A DNA stretch of 11,261 nt from Bacteroides sp. UBA7333 (GTDB lineage Bacteria; Bacteroidota; Bacteroidia; Bacteroidales; Bacteroidaceae). Shown in pieces: positions 8,327 to 11,261 of the stretch. The notes below the pieces were generated by a model, which ran no database searches, was not told where the DNA came from, and saw only the letters and a list, made by a program, of their open reading frames with translations. Position numbers and translations under genes: made by a program. The DNA lies in contig DKPN01000046.1 in the NCBI GenBank assembly GCA_002471195.1, positions 1 to 11,261 of the forward strand. Reading direction: 5' to 3'. How positions within the stretch are numbered: position 1 is the stretch's first letter; each line of letters begins with the position of its first letter.

Positions 8327-8512
8327 TTAATCACCATTATTCTTCGATTGCTCAAAGTTCTCATTAGACTGCCCTTTATCATTTTTGTTGCAGTTGGAGT
8401 TAGCAATGCAACATAATTGTGATTCACCAGTTAGTCCTCCTTTGATGTTGTCCATAGACATTTCATCCAAAACTTCTTCTTCTCTGATAATGTTTAAATC
8501 TTTGGTTTTCAT
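8327..8512 (-). CDS. GG-leader natural-product precursor peptide
   Basis: The 61-residue peptide matches the GG-Bacteroidales precursor pattern. The leader MKTKDLNIIREEEVLDEMSM ends D-N-I-K-Gly25-Gly26, the expected C39 cleavage site. The core is residues 27-61, with a Cys-Cys pair (34, 35), a third Cys41, and a polar tail rich in Asn, Ser, Lys, Glu and Gln. The three Cys, or residues near them, are the most likely sites for radical SAM crosslinks, but this is inference. It is the first structural gene of the operon. The inferred promoter lies at 8639-8646, giving a leader transcript of roughly 120 nt. It was identified by the leader, the Gly-Gly and its neighbours rather than by core similarity. 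Confidence 0.9.
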   Translation of the reverse strand: MKTKDLNIIREEEVLDEMSMDNIKGGLTGESQLCCIANSNCNKNDKGQSNENFEQSKNNGD

Positions 8513-8550
8513 AAAATAAAATTTTTAATTGTTGTGAATAATATTCGATT

Positions 8551-8610
8551 CTAAGTTCCTCGGTGTACTCCTTTAAACAGTTTGGTCTGTACTATAATTT
8601 TTGCCGGCAT
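8551..8610 (-). CDS. Possible 19-residue upstream ORF in the precursor leader
   Basis: Between the inferred transcription start (about 8635) and the precursor ATG there is one short open frame, ATG 8610 to TAG 8551, reading MPAKIIVQTKLFKGVHRGT. It has seven basic residues (Lys, Arg or His) and no acidic ones. It lies fully in the ~120-nt leader, so it could be an attenuation-type leader peptide. A chance frame of this length is quite possible and I do not recognise the product. Confidence 0.2.
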   Translation of the reverse strand: MPAKIIVQTKLFKGVHRGT

Positions 8611-8638
8611 AATTATATTCAAGTTTGATTTGATATTG

Positions 8639-8646
8639 CAAATTTA
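8639..8646 (-). promoter_or_regulatory. -7 promoter element of the precursor operon
   Basis: TAAATTTG on the minus strand matches the Bacteroidales -7 consensus TAnnTTTG exactly. There is no TTG at the usual -33 spacing. The centre is 34 bases from the centre of the operator at 8668-8686, which fits an activator-dependent promoter starting near 8635. Confidence 0.72.
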
Positions 8647-8667
8647 GTTGTGCAAGCAATGTTTTCT

Positions 8668-8686
8668 TTGACACAAAAGTGTATTT
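8668..8686 (-). promoter_or_regulatory. Operator copy A (proximal, precursor operon)
   Basis: The 19 bases TTGACACAAAAGTGTATTT (plus strand) contain the palindrome ACACAAAAGTGT at 8671-8682. The same 19 bases recur unchanged at 9403-9421 and 11086-11104. The centre is near -41 of the inferred precursor start. Confidence 0.8.
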
Positions 8687-8709
8687 GTGAATTGATTCTA
8701 CAAAGAAAT

Positions 8710-8721
8710 ACACAAAAGTGT
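8710..8721 (-). promoter_or_regulatory. Operator copy B (distal, precursor operon)
   Basis: A second perfect ACACAAAAGTGT lies 39 bases upstream of copy A, between the GNAT stop codon and the precursor promoter. Its flanks (AT before, GTAT after) differ from the 19-base form. Confidence 0.72.
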
Positions 8722-8724
8722 GTA

Positions 8725-9354
8725 TCATGAAGCGTTGCATAACCTCCTATAATGCTTGTAGAACAGCAGAAGCCCATTCTTACTGGAACATACAGGTATG
8801 GTTTCTGAAGCAAGATAATTAATAGAATGCCCCAATTGAATTGTTTCTATACCAAGTGCATTCATCACTTTGAGTAATTTACTATCAGTTTCGGCTATCA
8901 TATAACTTTTTTCATCGCAAACAATAGGATGCACCGCATATACCATAAGTTGTTTAAACAAGGTGATAGTTGGGATCCCTGCCAAGGAATCTATCGCAAA
9001 CCGGCCTATATGCCAATAGCTGTAATCTGTCTCCGGATGTATGGCGATTAACGGATTTATACCAAAAATTTTCTGTAACGGAAGAATTTTTTTCCTGTCC
9101 CACTTGAATACTCTGATTGAACCGATAATTTTACCGGCATCATTGCGAACTATAAATATATTGGAATTATCAATATACTGAAGTTCTTCTTGATAAACAG
9201 AATGTATTTCATCCTTGATAGATTGAAAGGAAAAATCACCCACATGATGTTTGTAATTTTCCTTTACCACAAATTCAGCCAATTCATACAGGTTTTCCTT
9301 CCCCTTAAATTGCCAGATTTTGTATTGCCTGTTTGCATAAACCAGTTTTTCCAT
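8725..9354 (-). CDS. LuxI/FeeM-like GNAT-fold acyltransferase (candidate signal synthase)
   Basis: This 209-residue protein has the order seen in GNAT-fold autoinducer and N-acyl amino acid synthases. A helical N-terminus is followed by a strand pair NIFIVRNDAGKIIGSIRV (65-82), then YWHIGRFAIDS (113-123), close to the W-E-x-S-R-F-x-V/I-D segment of acyl-homoserine-lactone synthases. A helix and the strand-loop-helix SYMIAETDSKLLKVMNALGI (150-169) follow. The classic N-terminal Arg/Phe/Trp/Asp set of LuxI is not evident, so it probably uses another substrate. ATG 9354 was chosen because upstream ATG 9411 would place the promoter element and operator inside the gene. It is divergent from the LuxR-type regulator. 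Expected activity is acyl transfer to an amino group; the substrate is unknown. An ordinary GNAT acetyltransferase is the alternative. Confidence 0.68.
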   Translation of the reverse strand: MEKLVYANRQYKIWQFKGKENLYELAEFVVKENYKHHVGDFSFQSIKDEIHSVYQEELQYIDNSNIFIVRNDAGKIIGSIRVFKWDRKKILPLQKIFGINPLIAIHPETDYSYWHIGRFAIDSLAGIPTITLFKQLMVYAVHPIVCDEKSYMIAETDSKLLKVMNALGIETIQLGHSINYLASETIPVCSSKNGLLLFYKHYRRLCNAS

Positions 9355-9374
9355 ATCTTTTTGCTTTTCTGGCA

Positions 9375-9382
9375 CAAAACTA
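9375..9382 (-). promoter_or_regulatory. -7 promoter element of the GNAT gene
   Basis: TAGTTTTG on the minus strand fits TAnnTTTG, centred 33 bases from operator copy C. A start near 9371 would leave a ~17-nt leader before ATG 9354, supporting that start codon. Confidence 0.72.
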
Positions 9383-9402
9383 AACACAAACAAGCTCCTT
9401 TC

Positions 9403-9421
9403 TTGACACAAAAGTGTATTT
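9403..9421 (-). promoter_or_regulatory. Operator copy C (proximal, GNAT gene)
   Basis: This is the identical 19-base TTGACACAAAAGTGTATTT, with its palindrome at 9406-9417, in the divergent region between the GNAT and regulator genes. Confidence 0.8.
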
Positions 9422-9444
9422 TAAACAAAATCATTACTATATTT

Positions 9445-9456
9445 ACACATTTGTGT
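9445..9456. promoter_or_regulatory. Operator copy D (distal, divergent region)
   Basis: ACACATTTGTGT keeps both ACAC/GTGT half-sites and lies exactly 39 bases from copy C, the same spacing as A to B. Being between divergent genes, it could also serve the regulator's own promoter. The plus-strand -7 candidates there (TAAAATTG at 9489, TAAATTTA at 9500) each miss one base and sit at other distances. Confidence 0.62.
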
Positions 9457-9522
9457 GTTAAAAAGCTGTATATTCAAGAATAAATCGGTAAAATTGTAAT
9501 AAATTTATAGAGTAAGATTTTT

Positions 9523-10281
9523 ATGACAACAAACATCGGAGATTTCTTTTTAGTATCTAATTCCGTTCATAACGTCACGGATGAAGATTATCTAAAAATT
9601 AACATTCTCATAAATGCGGCCAAAGCTTTTGCAAGAAGTACACACCAATGTGTATATATCATAGATTATTTCAAACAGAACTTCCTGTACGTTTCAGAAA
9701 ACCTTGCGTATTGGTGCGGTCAGACTTCTGACAGAATCAAGGATTTCGGTTATCGGTTCTATTTGGATTATGTGCCTGAAAAAGAGCAGCAGATGCTATT
9801 GGAGATAAACAGGAAAGGGTTCGACCTGTTTAATGAAATACCTTTTACAGAACGTTTTGACTATACCATTTCATACGACTTCCATATAATACACGGCAAA
9901 AAACTCAGACTGGTCAACCACAATCTTACTCCGATGGTATTGACAAAAGACGGACGTATATGGTTGGCGCTATGCACCATATCCATATCGGCAAGAAATA
10001 CCCCCGGTTACATCATAATGAAGAAATCCGGTTCAAAATCTTATTATGAATACTCGTTGGACAAACACAAATGGATAAAGAAAGAAGGTATACCATTGAG
10101 CGAAACTGAGCGGGATGTGCTGGTTCTTTCTGCCCAAGGTTATACCATGAATGACATAGCCGATAAATTATGCAAGTCAGTTGACACCATCAAGGCGTGT
10201 AAAAGGGCTTTGTTTTCTAAATTGGGAGTTAGAAACATTGCAGAGGCATTGTCATACGCAACCAATTATAAGCTGCTATAA
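9523..10281 (+). CDS. PAS-like sensor with LuxR-type HTH, transcriptional regulator
   Basis: The 252-residue protein has an N-terminal region (about 25-160) with a PAS-like pattern, including QCVYIIDYFKQNFLYVSENLAYWCG at 42-66 and a final strand pair around DGRIWLALCTIS at 143-154. A LuxR/NarL helix-turn-helix follows at about 190-250 (LSETERDVLVLSAQGYTMNDIA, then SVDTIKACKRALFSKLGV). There is no receiver domain or autoinducer-binding domain of the classical LuxR kind, so any ligand would bind the PAS-like part. It is divergent from the GNAT gene with paired palindromes between them, and its stop overlaps the convergent ThiF gene by 6 bp. It is the only regulator in the window and hence the best candidate for the ACAC-N4-GTGT sites. 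Confidence 0.88.
   Translation: MTTNIGDFFLVSNSVHNVTDEDYLKINILINAAKAFARSTHQCVYIIDYFKQNFLYVSENLAYWCGQTSDRIKDFGYRFYLDYVPEKEQQMLLEINRKGFDLFNEIPFTERFDYTISYDFHIIHGKKLRLVNHNLTPMVLTKDGRIWLALCTISISARNTPGYIIMKKSGSKSYYEYSLDKHKWIKKEGIPLSETERDVLVLSAQGYTMNDIADKLCKSVDTIKACKRALFSKLGVRNIAEALSYATNYKLL
9642..9653. promoter_or_regulatory. Operator-like palindrome E inside the regulator gene
   Basis: ACACCAATGTGT has both half-sites with the 4-base spacer, 120 bases into the regulator's coding sequence. It could be a downstream repression site for autoregulation, or chance, since the codons are ordinary ones. Confidence 0.3.
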
Positions 10282-11037
10282 GGAATTGTTTTTACACATC
10301 AGGGACGAGAAGTAGAATTTGGGGAAGAATTTGACTTCCCGTCCGGTCACGAGGTTGAACATGGCATTCACGCAATGTCCTGCGACAATCCATGAGGCCA
10401 CGGACAGTTGTGGGGGTGGCAAAATGCCCGCTTCTGCACGGTATTCTTCTATTACTTTTTCCAACCATGAGGTTGGCATGTTCCAGAATGTTCCATACCT
10501 TGATACATATTCTGCCACTTTCAACTCAAAACCGTTAGGTTCAGGGGAGATTTCAGAAAGTTGATAACCTTTCGGTCTTACGATTGTAAGGAAACCTGCC
10601 CATCCGAAATTGTATGGATGGAGGACGGGTATCATCTTTTCCGAACAGATGTGGTCAAATACAAAGGGGGTGTCATCTTTGAAATCCAAAGCATTGACGG
10701 CGATATGATGTCCCGAAATAATATTCTCCACATTTTCTTTGTTTATAAAAGTGTTAAAAGATTTTATCTCTGCATTAGGGTTAATTTTCAGCAAACGCTT
10801 GCAAAGTGCTTCCGCCTTATATTTACCAATATCCGCCTTGACATAATTCTGCCTGTTGAGATTACTCTCTTCTATTTTATCACCATCAACAATGGTAATA
10901 TTTTCAAAACCAAAGCGTAAGGCACATTCCGCAATGATACTACCGATTCCCGCACCTGCCAACAGAATACGAGTTTGCCTGATTTTCTCTTGTTCTTCTT
11001 CGCTGATATAAATGCGATTTCTGCTGTATCGTTCCAT
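10276..11037 (-). CDS. ThiF/E1-like adenylyltransferase
   Basis: This 253-residue protein has an E1-superfamily adenylation domain, which activates a C-terminal or other carboxylate with ATP. Visible are GAGIGS (28-33) of the nucleotide loop, Asp51 in IVDGD, the NLNRQ segment (59-63, Arg62), Lys72 and Lys74 in GKYKAEA, and Asp118 in NALDF. No paired CxxC zinc motifs and no obvious catalytic Cys are seen, so transfer may not go through a thioester, as in MccB-type enzymes. The C-terminal ~100 residues have no motif I recognise. It shares the 19-base operator with the GNAT and precursor promoters. The partner may be the GNAT product, the peptide, or an unseen small molecule; this is undecided. 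Start ATG 11037 gives a ~16-nt leader. Confidence 0.85.
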   Translation of the reverse strand: MERYSRNRIYISEEEQEKIRQTRILLAGAGIGSIIAECALRFGFENITIVDGDKIEESNLNRQNYVKADIGKYKAEALCKRLLKINPNAEIKSFNTFINKENVENIISGHHIAVNALDFKDDTPFVFDHICSEKMIPVLHPYNFGWAGFLTIVRPKGYQLSEISPEPNGFELKVAEYVSRYGTFWNMPTSWLEKVIEEYRAEAGILPPPQLSVASWIVAGHCVNAMFNLVTGREVKFFPKFYFSSLMCKNNSL

Positions 11038-11056
11038 ATTAGTATTTTTTGTGGAA

Positions 11057-11064
11057 CAAAGGTA
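11057..11064 (-). promoter_or_regulatory. -7 promoter element of the ThiF-like gene
   Basis: TACCTTTG on the minus strand fits TAnnTTTG, centred 34 bases from operator copy F. The inferred start is near 11053. Confidence 0.72.
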
Positions 11065-11085
11065 CAGAACTTCTTTCGATTAGGC

Positions 11086-11104
11086 TTGACACAAAAGTGT
11101 ATTT
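11086..11104 (-). promoter_or_regulatory. Operator copy F (ThiF-like gene)
   Basis: This is the third identical copy of TTGACACAAAAGTGTATTT, with its palindrome at 11089-11100. No second palindrome is found 39 bases upstream, unlike copies A and C. Confidence 0.8.
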
Positions 11105-11238
11105 TTGACGAGAAAATTAAATCTGTTGCATTATCCTTGTTAATCGCATTTCCGAGCATCGGTAAGTATAAACTGAATAAATCATCATTGCGCTTTTCTA
11201 TATTCTATTAATTGAGGAACAAAATACTGATACTAAAA
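11105..11238. other. Non-coding stretch up to the right IS end
   Basis: AT-rich sequence with no convincing gene, RNA or promoter. A 23-codon minus-strand frame is present but matches nothing I know. Confidence 0.5.
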
Positions 11239-11261
11239 GTAAGCGTCTCCACGATTCTACC
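11239..11261. mobile_element. Terminus of an IS66-like insertion sequence (element extends right)
   Basis: These 23 bases, beginning GTAAGCGTCTCC, are the exact inverse of 104-126 and run to the window edge, so the true match may be longer. The GTAA start fits an IS66-family end with the element lying to the right. If so, 11231-11238 would be the adjacent 8-bp target duplication. Confidence 0.6.

Noticed and set aside
9355..9411. Upstream ATG 9411 as the GNAT start
   Set aside because: It would put the TAnnTTTG element and half of the operator inside the coding sequence; ATG 9354 fits the inferred transcript start.
10872..11159. 95-codon minus-strand frame upstream of and overlapping ThiF
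   Set aside because: It runs through the ThiF promoter and operator and overlaps the E1 nucleotide-binding region in another frame.
104..11261. The 23-base inverted repeat as an invertible (shufflon-like) DNA segment switching exporter 5' ends
   Set aside because: No recombinase gene is present, the repeat begins GTAA like an IS66 end, and the left copy interrupts a codon of the exporter, which fits insertion better than a shared crossover site.
1..11261. CRISPR arrays, tRNA or rRNA genes
   Set aside because: No regularly spaced repeats and no tRNA- or rRNA-like sequence were seen on either strand.

Overview
The window looks like DNA from a gut-type Bacteroidota, most likely order Bacteroidales. 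Evidence: promoters with the Bacteroidales -7 element TAnnTTTG, a GG-leader peptide precursor next to a radical SAM/SPASM maturase, an outer-membrane beta-barrel protein of the carboxypeptidase-regulatory-domain type, and a C39-peptidase ABC exporter. All assignments come from reading the sequence; no database search was run.

Layout. Positions 1-126 are mobile DNA: the last ~92 bases of a group II intron (domains V and VI) followed by 34 bases that end in a 23-base terminal repeat of an IS66-like element. The same 23-base repeat, inverted, is the last thing in the window (11239-11261), so the 11.1 kb between is bracketed by two outward-extending copies of the same kind of element. From 127 to about 2280 lies gene wreckage: an ABC exporter gene cut by the left IS exactly inside a Ser codon, and the C-terminal part of an Abi_2 (HEPN) abortive-infection protein that has lost its N-terminus. 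The Abi fragment abuts what appears to be the stump of a HlyD-like adaptor.

From 8512 down to 2224 (minus strand) runs an apparent peptide natural-product operon: 61-residue GG-leader precursor, radical SAM/SPASM maturase, outer-membrane beta-barrel protein, C39 peptidase/ABC exporter, short HlyD-like protein. The genes are tightly packed (ATGA overlap, 16-nt gap, 1-nt gap), except for a hairpin between the precursor and the maturase. It fits a pathway in which the precursor is made, modified by the radical SAM enzyme, cut after Gly-Gly, and exported across the envelope.

Upstream, 8725-11037 holds a control and biosynthesis module: a LuxI/FeeM-like GNAT-fold protein (minus), a divergent PAS-like/LuxR-HTH regulator (plus) and a ThiF/E1-like adenylyltransferase (minus, convergent with the regulator).

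The most striking observation is regulatory. An identical 19-base sequence containing the palindrome ACACAAAAGTGT lies at all three minus-strand promoters (precursor operon, GNAT, ThiF). Its centre is 33-34 bases upstream of the centre of a perfect TAnnTTTG element each time, placing it near -41, a usual activator position. Two of the three have a second palindrome exactly 39 bases further upstream. I infer one regulon, probably driven by the LuxR-type protein, in which a LuxI-like synthase and an E1-like enzyme may make or modify a small molecule that controls production of a modified peptide. The sites are seen directly; the regulator-to-site link and the signal are inference.
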